A DNA stretch of 64,000 nucleotides from Myxococcus stipitatus DSM 14675 (GTDB taxonomy: Bacteria; Myxococcota; Myxococcia; Myxococcales; Myxococcaceae). The notes beneath the pieces were generated by a model, which saw nothing but the letters and a program-made list of their open reading frames with translations, was not told where the DNA came from and did not search any database. The DNA lies in assembly GCF_000331735.1 (NCBI RefSeq), contig NC_020126.1, forward strand, positions 1,860,001 through 1,924,000, written 5' to 3'. The position numbers and the translations under genes are program-made. Below are positions 47,146 to 56,893 of the stretch, one piece after another (position 1 is the stretch's first letter; each line of letters begins with the position of its first letter).

Positions 47146-47514
47146 ATGACTCCTGTTCGTCCAGTACTGCTTCTCGCATGTGCCGCACTCGCCGCTGGGG
47201 GTGTGCATCTGACGTCCTCCGTGGACACGGAGTTGCCCCAATCCCCGAGGGGGGCGCATCTGGCGCGGCCTCCTGAGGTGGAAGACGGTGCTGTTGTGCA
47301 GCGCGAGGCGGTTGCCGCGCGTGCGGAGGTGGCGGACGAGCCAGGCGCCCTCTTCGTGCGGGCATGCCAAGCTCTCGAGGAGGGGGCCATCGACAAGGCG
47401 GACGCAATCGCAGCTCGGCTTCGAGCCGCGGCCCCTGGGCGTCCAGAGGTTGCAATGCTGGTCACGCTCATTTCGCAGCGCCGCCAGAAGCCAGAGCGCA
47501 ACTGGGTGGTTGCG
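47146..47514 (+). pseudogene. 5' part of a secreted protein gene cut by IS21-type element
   Basis: Signal-like N-terminus (PVRPVLLLACAALAAGG), then about 100 charged helical residues (GALFVRACQALEEGAIDKADAIA). The frame runs into the IS tip at 47515 and stops 6 codons later. The 3' part probably resumes at 50222. Start ATG 47146 with GTGAGGTG upstream. Confidence 0.6.
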
Positions 47515-47665
47515 TGTCGTAGCTCGGCGTAACAGGTCCTCCGGAGTTCGGCGAACCCGGTCTGGGTGAGTTCGGCCAAACCGGTCCGCGCCGGTTCGGC
47601 CAAACCGGTCCACTCGGGACTCTCGCCGACAGGCCACGCTGGCTTCCCTTGGAAAGGGAAGTGGC

Positions 47666-49258
47666 GTGAGTAACCGGAGAGTGGAGATGGACCGGCTGCA
47701 GGAATTGGTGCGGTTGCACCGCCTGGGCACCCCCGCGAGGCAGGTGGCCCGGGTGCTGCGCATGGGCGTGGACGTGGAGCGCAGCTACCGGCGCGTGCTG
47801 GAGGCGGCGGGGCTGCTGCGGGGTGACGAGCAGGTGCTGCCCGAGCTCGAGGTGCTCAAGGCCGCGGTGCTGGCCGCGCGACCCTCGGCCCCGCCAGTGC
47901 CCCAGCAGACGTCGCGCCTGGAGGCACACCGGGGGCAGGTGGAAGCGTGGGTGGCCAAGGGCCTGCAACCGCAGGCCATCTTCACCCGGCTGCAGATGGA
48001 GGCAGGGGTGCCGGCAGGCAGCCTCTCGGCGGTCAAACGCCTGGTGGGCAGCGTGCGTCGGGCCCAGGGCGTAAGTGAAGAGGACGTCGCAATCCCCGTG
48101 GAGACGGCCCCTGGCGAAGTGGCGCAGGTGGACTTCGGTGAAGTGGGCCGGCTGTACGATGCGGAGGCGGGGACGCTCCGACGCGCCTGGGTGTTCGTCA
48201 TGGTGCTCGGCTACAGCCGCCACCTCTTCGCCACGCTGGTGTTCGACCAGCGCGTGGAGACGTGGCTGCGCTGTCACGAGGCCGCATTCGCGTACTTCGG
48301 TGGCGTGCCGCATTGCCTGGTGCCCGACAACCTCAAGGCGGCGGTGGTGCGCGCTGCCTTCGGAGTGGACGCAGAGCGGGCCCTGCAGCGCAGCTACCGC
48401 GCGCTGGCGCGCCACTACGGCTTCATCGTCGACCCGGCTCCGCCCCGGGCCCCTGAGAAGAAAGGCAAGGTGGAGGCGGGCGTGCGCTACGTGAAGGGCA
48501 ACTTCTTCGCCGGGAGGGCCGGAGAGGACGCGCGCGAGTGTGAGGCCGCTCTGCAGCGCTGGCTACGCGACGTGGCGTCGGTGCGCGTGCACGGCACGAC
48601 GGGGCGCCAGCCGCGCCTCCTCTTCCAACAGGCCGAGGTGGCGGCGCTGCGCGCGCTGCCGGCGGCCGCGTGGGTGCCCGAGGTGTGGCACGAGGCCCGC
48701 GTACACCGCGACGCCCACGTCATGTACGGCCGACGTCTGTACTCGGTGCCGTGGCGTCTCATCGGTCAGCGCGTCTGGCTGTGCGTCACGGCCCACGACG
48801 TGCGCGTGTACGCCCAGGACGAGCGCGTGGCCACCCACCCCCTCCGTGGCGAGGTCCACCGCAGCACCGTGGAGGCCCACCTGCCCGAGGCACGCGCGGC
48901 CCTGCGCCACCGCAGCCGCAGCCACTGGGAGACGCGGGCGGCCCGGCTGGGCCCTCACACCGAGGCTTACGTGCGCGCCGTCTTCGACGCGGATGATGTC
49001 CTCAGCCAGCTGCGCTGCGTGCAGGCCATGGTGGTGCACCTGGAAGGCTTCCCGCGCGAGCGAGCCGAGGCCGCGTGCCGCCGGGCGCTGCACTTCGGCA
49101 ACCTGCGCTACCAAGGCCTCAAGGACATCCTGCGCCGCGGCCTGGACTTGCAGCCGTTGCCCCAGGACGGGCACCTGGCCATCGCCACGCCCGCCGCCAC
49201 CGCTACGCTGCCGGCTCCCCGCTACGCGCGCGACGTGCGCACGCTGCTGCTGCGTTAG
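47666..49258 (+). CDS. istA: IS21 transposase IstA
   Basis: 530 residues, GTG start. HTH near the N-terminus (GTPARQVARVLRMG). DDE core: AQVDFGEVG, VPDNLKAAV, and EKKGKVEAGVRYVK. Complete. Confidence 0.93.
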   Translation: MSNRRVEMDRLQELVRLHRLGTPARQVARVLRMGVDVERSYRRVLEAAGLLRGDEQVLPELEVLKAAVLAARPSAPPVPQQTSRLEAHRGQVEAWVAKGLQPQAIFTRLQMEAGVPAGSLSAVKRLVGSVRRAQGVSEEDVAIPVETAPGEVAQVDFGEVGRLYDAEAGTLRRAWVFVMVLGYSRHLFATLVFDQRVETWLRCHEAAFAYFGGVPHCLVPDNLKAAVVRAAFGVDAERALQRSYRALARHYGFIVDPAPPRAPEKKGKVEAGVRYVKGNFFAGRAGEDARECEAALQRWLRDVASVRVHGTTGRQPRLLFQQAEVAALRALPAAAWVPEVWHEARVHRDAHVMYGRRLYSVPWRLIGQRVWLCVTAHDVRVYAQDERVATHPLRGEVHRSTVEAHLPEARAALRHRSRSHWETRAARLGPHTEAYVRAVFDADDVLSQLRCVQAMVVHLEGFPRERAEAACRRALHFGNLRYQGLKDILRRGLDLQPLPQDGHLAIATPAATATLPAPRYARDVRTLLLR

Positions 49259-49307
49259 CGCTCCCCTCGCTTTCCCCGCAGTCCCCCGCTCAAGGAGTGC
49301 CCCCCGA

Positions 49308-50090
49308 ATGAGTGCGTATGACGAACTCGTCCCCGTACTGAAGAAGCTGCGCCTGTCCGGGCTATTGCAGTCCCTCGAGGTGCGCTGCCGCGAGGCGGCC
49401 GACGCCAACCTGTCGCTGACGGAATTCCTCTACCGACTGCTGGCCGACGAGGTGGAGCGGCGCGACGGCAAGCAGTTGGACGTGCGCATGCGCCGCGCCG
49501 CCTTCGAGCGGCCCAGCACCCTGGAGGACTTCGACTTCTCCTTCAACACCTCCGTCCCGCGCACCAAGGTGCTGGAGCTGGGCACCTGCACCTTTGTCGA
49601 GCGGCACGAGAACGTGCTGGTGGTAGGCCCAGCGGGCGTCGGCAAGAGTCACCTCGCCCAGGCGCTGGGCCAGCGTGCCTGTCGTGCCGGCCACGCCGTC
49701 CTCTACGTGAGCGCCCACGACATGCTCACACAGTTGCGAGCCTCACGCGCCGACAACAGCTACGAGCGACGCCTCCTACGCTTCACTACTCCAACCCTGC
49801 TCATCATCGACGACCTTGGACTGCGACCACTCACGGGCGAGGAGGGCATCGACCTGTACGAGATTGTCCGCCGTCGCTACGAGCGCACGGCCACTTGCAT
49901 CACCTCCAATCGCGCCATGGAGGAGTGGCCGCCTCTATTTGGTGACGCCCTGCTGGCCAGCGCCGCCATGGTCCGGCTGCTGCACCACGCCCATGTCCTC
50001 ACCATCGAGGGCGACAGCTACCGCAACCCACCGCCCGCCAAGCGCACCCGCGCACCGCGCTCGGCTCAGGTCGAGACCATCGAACGCTGA
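49308..50090 (+). CDS. istB: IS21 helper ATPase IstB
   Basis: 260 residues, AAA+ with Walker A GPAGVGKSH and Walker B LLIIDDLGL, sensor TSNRAMEEW. AAGGAG precedes the ATG. Follows istA by 49 bp. Confidence 0.93.
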   Translation: MSAYDELVPVLKKLRLSGLLQSLEVRCREAADANLSLTEFLYRLLADEVERRDGKQLDVRMRRAAFERPSTLEDFDFSFNTSVPRTKVLELGTCTFVERHENVLVVGPAGVGKSHLAQALGQRACRAGHAVLYVSAHDMLTQLRASRADNSYERRLLRFTTPTLLIIDDLGLRPLTGEEGIDLYEIVRRRYERTATCITSNRAMEEWPPLFGDALLASAAMVRLLHHAHVLTIEGDSYRNPPPAKRTRAPRSAQVETIER

Positions 50091-50221
50091 CACCCAGTGG
50101 AGCTCCTGTCGGACCGGTTTGGCCGAACTCGCTCGGACCACTCCACCGCGATTGCTGGGCGCTTCACGTCCGGACCTGATTGGCCGAACCGAACAGCGAC
50201 CTGATTGGCCGAGCCTTGACA

Positions 50222-51144
50222 CACAGGCGCTGCTGATGGAGGTGGCCCGCCGGGAAGCGGCCGAGGCCGCGTCGACACGGGGGCTCCCGGAGAGCACTCC
50301 TGAGGCAGCCCCCGCACGAGGCGCTCCGGCAGAGGCGCTGCGAGCCGCGCCGACCAAGGGGAGTGTCGCGAAGCGCAGTGGTGGCTCGGGCCAGTTCTCC
50401 CAGAGCGCAGAGATCTCCACGGCCGAGGCCGCGAAGGAGAAATATCGCCAAGCTGAGCTTGAGGCACCGGACGCACGCCTCCCGAAGGATGTGAAGTTGC
50501 TCCGGAAGTTGGCACCCAAGCTCAACGAGCCACCACCAGGCGTCGAAAAAGGTGCGGCGCGCTGGCGCGACTACGTGGCCTACCGCAAGAACCGGCTGAA
50601 GGAGATTCGAGATGGAGAGCCCGTCAAGGGGCCCCTGAAATGGGAGGGCTACGAGGAGATGCGCAACCTCCATGCCAGGGGCATGGAGTTCGAGAGGAAG
50701 ATGGTTGCGATTCTGGAGGAGGATGCGGCGAAGCCGCGGGCCGAGCGGACATGGCTCAAGGACTTCGAGCAGCCGCGCATCGAGACGCACGTCGGTGTCG
50801 CGAAGGTGGACTTCCGCTATGCGGACGTGCTCGTCATCGAAGGGCAGCCTACCCCGGGGCAGCCCGTTCGGGTGGAGGCGTTCAGCTTCAAGAGTCGGGA
50901 CCTCAGATTCTTGAAGAGTCAGGAGTTGGAGGTGCGGGTGAATACGGATGCGAGCAATGCGATGAAATACTACGGTGGGTCGCTGAGGATTCTGAGGGAT
51001 CGCATGCGGCAGCAGGCGGACGTGCAGAGGGTGCGTCTTATCTATGATGGGCAAGAGCTTCTGCCCAAAGAGCTGAAGTTGTTTTCTGATGCGGCAAGGA
51101 TAGCGGAGAAGAAGATCAAGGGCGTGGAGGTAGAGTATCAATGA
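50222..51144 (+). pseudogene. 3' part of IS21-interrupted gene; possible toxin domain
   Basis: About 300 residues in one frame after the IS tip. Ala/Glu-rich linker, then an ordered C-terminal domain (WRDYVAYRKNRLKEIRDGEP, KVDFRYADVLVIEGQP, VEAFSFKSRDLRF, YGGSLRILRDRMRQQA). VDFRYADVL followed by VEAFSFKS loosely resembles a PD-(D/E)xK nuclease core, but the Glu of ExK is not in place. The stop overlaps ATG 51141 of the next gene, as in toxin-immunity pairs. An ATG at 50236 could start a truncated protein. Confidence 0.55.
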
Positions 51145-52472
51145 AACTATTGACAGCGCATGACCTGAACAGGGCGGATAGCTTCAGCTTCACTTTCGAG
51201 GGAGTGCTCGACGCAGCCGAAGGATTAGAGGGTGCATGACGCCCTTTTGACTCCCTTGAGAAGCATGCCGAAGGCTGGATGCCTACAATTGTCAAGTCTA
51301 GGCGGAAGCGAAAGTATTCCCGAGATGCCGTGTGGCGTGCTCTGGAGGAACAGCGCGATGAGTATGGAGCCGTCATAGGGCTCTACCGACCTGACAATCC
51401 TGCGGTGTCGCTCTCCCTCAATTTTGTGCTTGCGCAGGAGGAGTCCTGTTTTCACTCCCGTCTTGATATGCAGCCGCTCCGCTTCTTCTCGGGGGTGGAG
51501 GCCTGTCGCATGTTTGTGAGCTTGGCCCGTGATTGGGCCACTCGGTATCCCGCTCCGTACGCCTCGGCTCACAGCATCGCGGACGAGCAGTTGACTGACT
51601 CCCCTAGGTTTGGCCGAAAGGAACGAGATGCGCGAAGGGATGGCTTCGACAAAGTCTACGAGTTGTTCTGGCTGAACGTCTTCGGCCCGAAGTTGGTGGA
51701 GTCCGTAGGTCGCGAGCGAATGCTCTCAACCCCTGCGCACCTCGTGGAGGAGTTGCCCAATGGCTCTGTCCTCCTCGTGCTGTGGCCTACTCCCACCGAA
51801 TTCGCGAGTGACGAGGCGCGTGTCGCCCAGGCCCGCGCGCATGTTCACCTACGGCCAGACCTCGACTTCGACACGGTGCTGCGCACTCTGAGGGAGCGCA
51901 GTGCTGCTCTCGTCCCTGTCGAGCCACAATTCCATCCCGACGTCGCGCCGCTCCTGTCGCGACTTCCAGACGAGTTCGCAATCAGCACGCGGCAGCGAAA
52001 GATTGCCGAGCTCAACGCCTTCCGGCCCCCCGTGCCGGAGGAGTGGATGCCAGTCGCCTTGCCGTCAGACGTGGTGAACCCGGAACTCGTCCGCAGCCAC
52101 TATGACGACCTGTCAGAGGGCCTCGTTGCCGCGCTGCACACCAAGGTCCCCGCCATCATGGAGGAGACGGCTGAGTCGCTCACCGACTTGGACTTCTACT
52201 TCTGGCGGGACAACTTTCCGGAGCGATACGCACGCGAACTCATCGACAGCCATACAGCCCCAGCGCTTGGTGCCTATCTAGGAGATGTCCTGGTGCGGCG
52301 GTTGGGCGGAACGTGGGTGCTGCGCGAGAAGATGGAGGAGTCCCAGGTGCGAGTGGGTAAGCGCGTCTGGCTGCCATTCCTTCGGGCTCGACGATACATG
52401 CAGTCCCGTCAGTCCCTGCTGGAGTACTCGCTCACGCAGTACTTCAAAGAGGTGGAGCGGTACCGACCCTGA
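51141..52472 (+). pseudogene. Putative immunity gene with in-frame stop at codon 33
   Basis: ATG 51141 overlaps the previous stop (ATGA). Codons 1-32 read MKLLTAHDLNRADSFSFTFE..., then TGA at 51237-51239, then the same frame continues RPFDSLEKHAEGWMPTIVK to 52472. The part from ATG 51279 alone encodes 397 residues (LYRPDNPAVSLSLNFVLAQE, LDFYFWRDNFPERYA, MEESQVRVGKRVWLPFLRA). No named domain recognised. Either a nonsense mutation or a shorter gene starting at 51279. A fragment of a paralogue lies at 53727-53874. Confidence 0.65.
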
Positions 52473-52692
52473 GTGCTGTAGCCGGGGCGGTGAGTCACAA
52501 GGAAAAGAGGGGAGGGCGCCTGCTGGCGGGTGTGGCTGGTGACTCCGCGCACGCCTTCCTGTGCATGGAGTCTCCTCGCCCTCTCCGGATGCATATGGAC
52601 TACTCGCCCACCCCAGGCCTCCCTGGCGAAACGGTTCCCGGCGAAGGGCGAGTGTCTCGGTACGAATGAGTATCGTTTCTTGAGTGGGGGAT

Positions 52693-53499
52693 ATGAAACA
52701 TCCAGGAATGGCGGCAATTATCGCCATGGCCACAGTGGTCGTGGCGGGAGTTTGGCTCATGCCGAGGCCTCAAGACGGGGCAGTCGGATGGGGCGAGGTG
52801 GCGCTACTTCTCATCCTCTTTGTTGGCTTGGTTCGCTACATGTCGTGGCGATTTCAGAAGTGGGAGGGGCTCCTGGTGCAGGGCTCCGCACTGCTAGCAG
52901 CTGGGGACTTGGGCGATGCTCGACGCGTAATCGAGGAGTCGGCACGCTATGCACTGCGGGCCCCAGAGCAGGTGCTGACGCGCGTGCACCTTGGATGCTG
53001 TGCGTTGTTCCAAGGAGGGGTGGACACTGCGCGCTCGGAGCTCCTGGCGCTCTCCCGTTGGTGGCGCACCAAGGAAGTACCCGACGTATACGCTGCCGCC
53101 CCCGAGATGTTGGCGGCCTGTCTCGCTCTCCAGGGAGACATGGGTGAGGCACGCCGCTGGCTGGAAGTAGCCCATCGTCGTCGTAGGCCAGGCGCTGCGA
53201 ATATTTCGCTTGGAGAGGTGCTCATTCTATGCCGGGAGGGGCGCTACAGCGCGGCGGTGAAGCTGGTCGATGACCGCCTGGACGTGCTTGCGAAATCCCA
53301 GGTGCATGTCCGCAAGCTTCTTGTGGTGCTTCGGACGTTTTCCTTGGATGCGCTCGCGGCGGAGGGCGGGGCCGCGGTCGCGGGGCCGGGGGACCTGGAG
53401 TCAATTCGGCCTGGCGAGTTCAGCTACCTGGGGAGCCAGTGGCCGGCAATGGAGGTCTTCCTTCGCGCCCGCGGCCTGGGGGCGAAGGAAGCTGCCTGA
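52693..53499 (+). CDS. Membrane-anchored TPR-like protein
   Basis: About 268 residues. Two N-terminal membrane segments (AAIIAMATVVVAGVWLM and ALLLILFVGLVRYM), then helical repeats with TPR-like spacing (LLAAGDLGDARRVIEESARYAL, ACLALQGDMGEARRWLEVAHRR, CREGRYSAAVKLVDDRLDVL). GTG at 52684 is an alternative start. Located between a putative immunity gene and a fragment of its paralogue, so it may belong to the same toxin-related locus. Function unknown. Confidence 0.65.
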   Translation: MKHPGMAAIIAMATVVVAGVWLMPRPQDGAVGWGEVALLLILFVGLVRYMSWRFQKWEGLLVQGSALLAAGDLGDARRVIEESARYALRAPEQVLTRVHLGCCALFQGGVDTARSELLALSRWWRTKEVPDVYAAAPEMLAACLALQGDMGEARRWLEVAHRRRRPGAANISLGEVLILCREGRYSAAVKLVDDRLDVLAKSQVHVRKLLVVLRTFSLDALAAEGGAAVAGPGDLESIRPGEFSYLGSQWPAMEVFLRARGLGAKEAA

Positions 53500-53726
53500 C
53501 GCCGCGCCGCGGGCTTCATGTAGATCCACGAGCGCGGCCTCGCGGAAGCTCACCTCACGATGCGGGGGCTTCAGCCCGGGATGCGTGGTTTCGAGACTTG
53601 CGAGGCCTGGAGGCCGTGTCTCGCGGAGAGGTCCACGCGCGAACGCATCAACCGTCACGCAGCTCGACCACTCGGTGCCTACTGGGAGGGGGGCCTGGAG
53701 CGGCGGCTGAGTGGGATGTGGGGGGC
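53500..53726. other. Spacer with decayed sequence
   Basis: 227 bp before the paralogue fragment; no gene recognised. Confidence 0.3.
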
Positions 53727-53874
53727 GCGAGAAGATGGAGGAGTCCCAGGTGCGGATTGGCGAGCGTGCTTGGCTGCCCTTCCTCCGTGCGCGCCGGTAC
53801 ATGCAGTCCCGCCAGTCGCTGCTGGAGTATTCGCTCACCCAGTACTTCAAGGAGGCGGAGCGGTACCGAACGTG
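53727..53874 (+). pseudogene. C-terminal fragment of a second immunity-gene copy
   Basis: Encodes EKMEESQVRIGERAWLPF, then LRARRYMQSRQSLLEYSLT and a stop, matching the last about 49 codons of 51279-52472 with few changes. The rest of this copy is gone. Confidence 0.8.
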
Positions 53875-53996
53875 AGGCGGCGGAGCGTTTGACCAGTAGT
53901 GGACGCTTCCGGATTCTGCCGCTGACGTTGGGACGCTATCTGCGGCTTCGCAGCCGGTAGGTTTCGTCCCGGCGAATGCACTGAGTAGGAGACGCG

Positions 53997-54944
53997 ATGT
54001 CTGGGGTAGAGCCGAACGACGAAGTCAGCAAGCTGATCGCAGAGCGGATGATGCGCGTGCAGGACGTCCGGCCTCCAGAAGGCCACTCGTACTACGTCAT
54101 CGAGGCGCAGACCGCTGCCAGCGAGTGTGCAGGCCTGTTCTGGATGCCGGGGACCGAGGGTGGTGTCCCTGTTTTTCAGAGCCGGGAGTTGGCGACAGAA
54201 GCGTTGCAGTTCATCCCCCCTCCACAGGTATTTGGGCTCGATGAGGCGGCGGTGGGATGGGGCGTACGGCCTCTGCCTGCTGAAGAGTTCCTCTCCCTGT
54301 TCATCAACCCCAGCCTGACGTTCTACGTCGTCGTTGAGGTCAGCGACTCCGGCATGGAGGCCCAGCCGTTGACAGATCCGCGGAGGGTGCTGCCTCTCGC
54401 TTCGCCACCTGGTGCGAGTGGCCTTCCGCGGTCCAGTTTGGAGTCAGCTCCAACGCAGACGCCTGAAGGGGAGCTGGCGAATGTTGAGACGCGGCTCACC
54501 CGCGCGAGCGTCGAGGGGCTTTCTCCTGGTGAGCGTCTTTGGAAGCTCATGGAGCCTGCCTTCGACCATGACGCGATGAGGGGGACGCATGGCCAACAGG
54601 TGCTCGCCTTGCCGACGTTCTTCATCCGAGACGTGGACAACGGAGGGCTGGACCAAGCGCTCTACAACTTCACCCCGGCCGCCGTGGACTTCGTGCTGAA
54701 GGCCTTCGATGAGGTTGGCGCGGACGAGCATGCCGCGACGGTGCAGTCCGGCATGCAAGCTCTCTTCGGCGCTACCCCTCCAGCGACACAAAAGGAGCGT
54801 CGCCAGATACTCGATACGCGCCCGCGGGCTTGGCTGGACAAGCACATCGATCCGCTGAGCGACCGCCTCATGGGTGAGGAGCGGCTGCAGGACTGCTTCC
54901 TGCGCTACGTCGACGCTCACCCGTCCGAGTTCTTCCGCGACTGA
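53997..54944 (+). CDS. DUF4375-containing protein
   Basis: 315 residues. The C-terminal half has the DUF4375 (DMP19-like) pattern: ALPTFFIRDVDNGGLDQALYN and AAVDFVLKAFDEVGADEH. The N-terminal half (SKLIAERMMRVQDVRPPEG, FFVFQSRELATEAL-like) is not recognised. DUF4375 proteins often occur near toxin systems; here the role is inference from position. Confidence 0.7.
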   Translation: MSGVEPNDEVSKLIAERMMRVQDVRPPEGHSYYVIEAQTAASECAGLFWMPGTEGGVPVFQSRELATEALQFIPPPQVFGLDEAAVGWGVRPLPAEEFLSLFINPSLTFYVVVEVSDSGMEAQPLTDPRRVLPLASPPGASGLPRSSLESAPTQTPEGELANVETRLTRASVEGLSPGERLWKLMEPAFDHDAMRGTHGQQVLALPTFFIRDVDNGGLDQALYNFTPAAVDFVLKAFDEVGADEHAATVQSGMQALFGATPPATQKERRQILDTRPRAWLDKHIDPLSDRLMGEERLQDCFLRYVDAHPSEFFRD

Positions 54945-55476
54945 GACTTGAGGTCAGGCAACATCTCCTAGAGTGCTCGACAACCGAATGTGACACCTCC
55001 TATCAGTAGGTTAATTTGTTTTGCTTTGATTTACTCGTTCTGCACCGTCGATGGCTGCTACTCCAGTGGGCATTAATGGGAATGCAATTTGCGCCGGATT
55101 GTCGAGGAGACCGTACGACCGTTGATTGCCCATCCATGCGTATTCTTCCGTTCCTGATGCGGAGAGTTCATGATTGCGGTGGCTCTCAGGATTCCTGATG
55201 CTCTCTTGATGATGTCCCCTCTAAAGTGGCAGTGTGGCTCGGTTTTACGTTTGGCGAACCTGTGCTGACCTTGTGCTACATCATGCTACGTCCCTGATTC
55301 CTATTGATGGGACAGCGCAACCTCCTGAATCTGCTGGGCCTCAGCGCGGCCTTGGTTTCGGTAGAGAGAACTTCTTGACCAAGGTCGCAGGGCTACTGAG
55401 GATCTGACATCCGTCGATGGAACGCCTACTTCTGAGTACTCAGCCCGACCCTGTGAATCATCCGTGGAGCGCAGAA
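54945..55476. other. AT-richer intergenic stretch
   Basis: 532 bp between DUF4375 and the deaminase-like gene. Lower GC than the core. No gene, tRNA or clear repeat found; presumably carries a promoter. Confidence 0.35.
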
Positions 55477-56145
55477 ATGCCCCTTAGCGACAAAGAGATA
55501 AAGAGCGCGCTCGAGGCTGGGGCGCTCAAAATTGAGCCGATTATCGACGAGAACATTCGGCCATCGTCGTATGACGTAACCCTCGGGAATGAGTTGGCCT
55601 ACTTTGTAGGAAACGAGCCGATTGATCTGTCGGTTGATCCGTCACCACGGACTGAGCGTCATGACTTGACGGTGTCGCCATACGTCATTCCGCCGAATGG
55701 CTTTGTGCTTGGCTCGGTGCGTGAATGGATCGAGTTTGGTCCATACTGCGGCTTTATTTCTACGCGAACAACGTATGCGCGGATGGGGTTGCTCTTCTCT
55801 GTTTCGAATTATGCCAATCCGGGATACAAGGGAAATCTGCCGCTCGCGATAGCCAACTTGAGTGGACTGCCAGTTACACTCACGAAAGGGTTGAGGGTTG
55901 CTCAGGTAGTCTTTCTTCGGACTGGCGAAGTGGAACGACCATATAGCCAACTGCCAGATGCGAAATATTTGGGTGAGCGGGGAGTGAGCTTGCCTAAGCC
56001 GCACTTGGATAGAGAGATTCAGCAGGCTCTGTCGTCTTTGGGGTTGCGTGGCTGGCGAATGCGCGAAGCGCAGCGTTTGATCGACGAGAAGACTGATAAG
56101 ATAGCGGAGACAGTTGTTGGTCAGTTCACTCGTTCAGTGGAGTGA
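55477..56145 (+). CDS. dCTP-deaminase/dUTPase-like protein lacking the catalytic Glu
   Basis: 222 residues. Dcd features: IRPSSYDVTLGNELAYF, RTTYARMGL (for RSSLARLGL in E. coli Dcd), NPGYKGNLPLAIAN, LRVAQVVF, PDAKYLGERGV. By alignment to E. coli Dcd the catalytic Glu138 (VLEF) falls at Ala124 (PLAI). A C-terminal helical extension (EIQQALSSLGLRGWRMREAQ) is extra. GGAGCG precedes ATG 55477. It is followed 6 bp later by a membrane protein gene. Dcd proteins can act in phage defence; whether this one hydrolyses nucleotides is doubtful. Confidence 0.75.
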   Translation: MPLSDKEIKSALEAGALKIEPIIDENIRPSSYDVTLGNELAYFVGNEPIDLSVDPSPRTERHDLTVSPYVIPPNGFVLGSVREWIEFGPYCGFISTRTTYARMGLLFSVSNYANPGYKGNLPLAIANLSGLPVTLTKGLRVAQVVFLRTGEVERPYSQLPDAKYLGERGVSLPKPHLDREIQQALSSLGLRGWRMREAQRLIDEKTDKIAETVVGQFTRSVE

Positions 56146-56151
56146 ATTGTC

Positions 56152-56775
56152 TTGAGTGGATTTGATAAGAGAGAGGAAGAGCTTAAGAGACTTGTTAGGG
56201 AGGATGTGGTCGAAAAGGCCCTGGATAGGTTTATTGCGAACCACAAGACTCGGACAGGGAAGCAGCCTCCCGCCAAGGCGGTGGAGGAATTTCGCCAGGT
56301 ATTGGCTGAGATGCCTGGTCTTGATTCTGTTGCTGAGTCTGTGGTTGGTGAGGTTAGTCGGCACGGCGGGCGGCAGATGGCTTGGGATCTTGTTGGCGCT
56401 GGCGTGCTCATTAGCGCGGCTGTGAATGTTTTTGCTGCGTATGTGTGGGAGGCTTTTCGGGGATATGCCCCTCTTCTTGGGGGTCTTTTTTTCGCCAGCG
56501 GAGCCGCGATCTATTTTCGGGAGCGATTGTCGTCTCGCTTGGTCGGAAAGTGGAGGACTGGTGTCGTTGTGCTTCTCGTTTTGTCTGTCTTTTTGGGGGC
56601 GAGCTGGGTGATTTGGGGACGCTGGCAAGCCCATCTCGCCACTGATCAGAAGTCGGGAGGACATGCTCGGGATGTGCGAACATCTGAGAATACCAGGGCT
56701 CCGTCTCCTGAGGACGTAACCGAGTTGGATGGCGGAGTTGACGGTGGTGTAGTTCAGAGCCCGAAGTCGAATTAG
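56152..56775 (+). CDS. Two-segment membrane protein paired with Dcd-like protein
   Basis: 207 residues, TTG start. An amphipathic N-terminal region (REEELKRLVREDVVEKALDR), hydrophobic segments about residues 80-125 (LVGAGVLISAAVNVFAAYV, LLGGLFFASGAAIYF) and 137-155 (VVVLLVLSVFLGASWVIWG), then an acidic tail. No known family. Closely spaced after the Dcd-like gene, so same operon; possible membrane effector, inference only. Confidence 0.65.
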   Translation: MSGFDKREEELKRLVREDVVEKALDRFIANHKTRTGKQPPAKAVEEFRQVLAEMPGLDSVAESVVGEVSRHGGRQMAWDLVGAGVLISAAVNVFAAYVWEAFRGYAPLLGGLFFASGAAIYFRERLSSRLVGKWRTGVVVLLVLSVFLGASWVIWGRWQAHLATDQKSGGHARDVRTSENTRAPSPEDVTELDGGVDGGVVQSPKSN

Positions 56776-56893
56776 GCTGCGATGTCTCTCGTCGAGACTA
56801 TTGCGTCAATCATGTGATGCTCCATTGGTTTGCTCCGCCAATGTGTGGACATGGTATTCTTGGAATGGGCTCCAATTGACGCCATGGCGCTTA

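Larger units (their letters stand above)
47515..50221 (+). mobile_element. IS21-family element (istA-istB)
   Basis: 2,707 bp. Inward tips TGTCGTAGCTCGGCGTAACAGGTC and TGTCAAGGCTCGGCC-AATCAGGTC; further GGCCAA(A/T)C(C/A)(G)GGTC-type subterminal repeats at both ends (47565-47615 and 50120-50215). Encodes istA and istB. No target duplication seen at the flanks. Confidence 0.88.

Noticed and set aside
47505-47520. Target-site duplication of the IS21-type element
   Set aside because: Bases before 47515 (TTGCG) and after 50221 (CACAG) do not match, so no duplication can be claimed.
51237-51239. In-frame TGA as selenocysteine codon
   Set aside because: No SECIS-like hairpin was recognised after it, and the protein shows no selenoprotein motif; a nonsense mutation is simpler.
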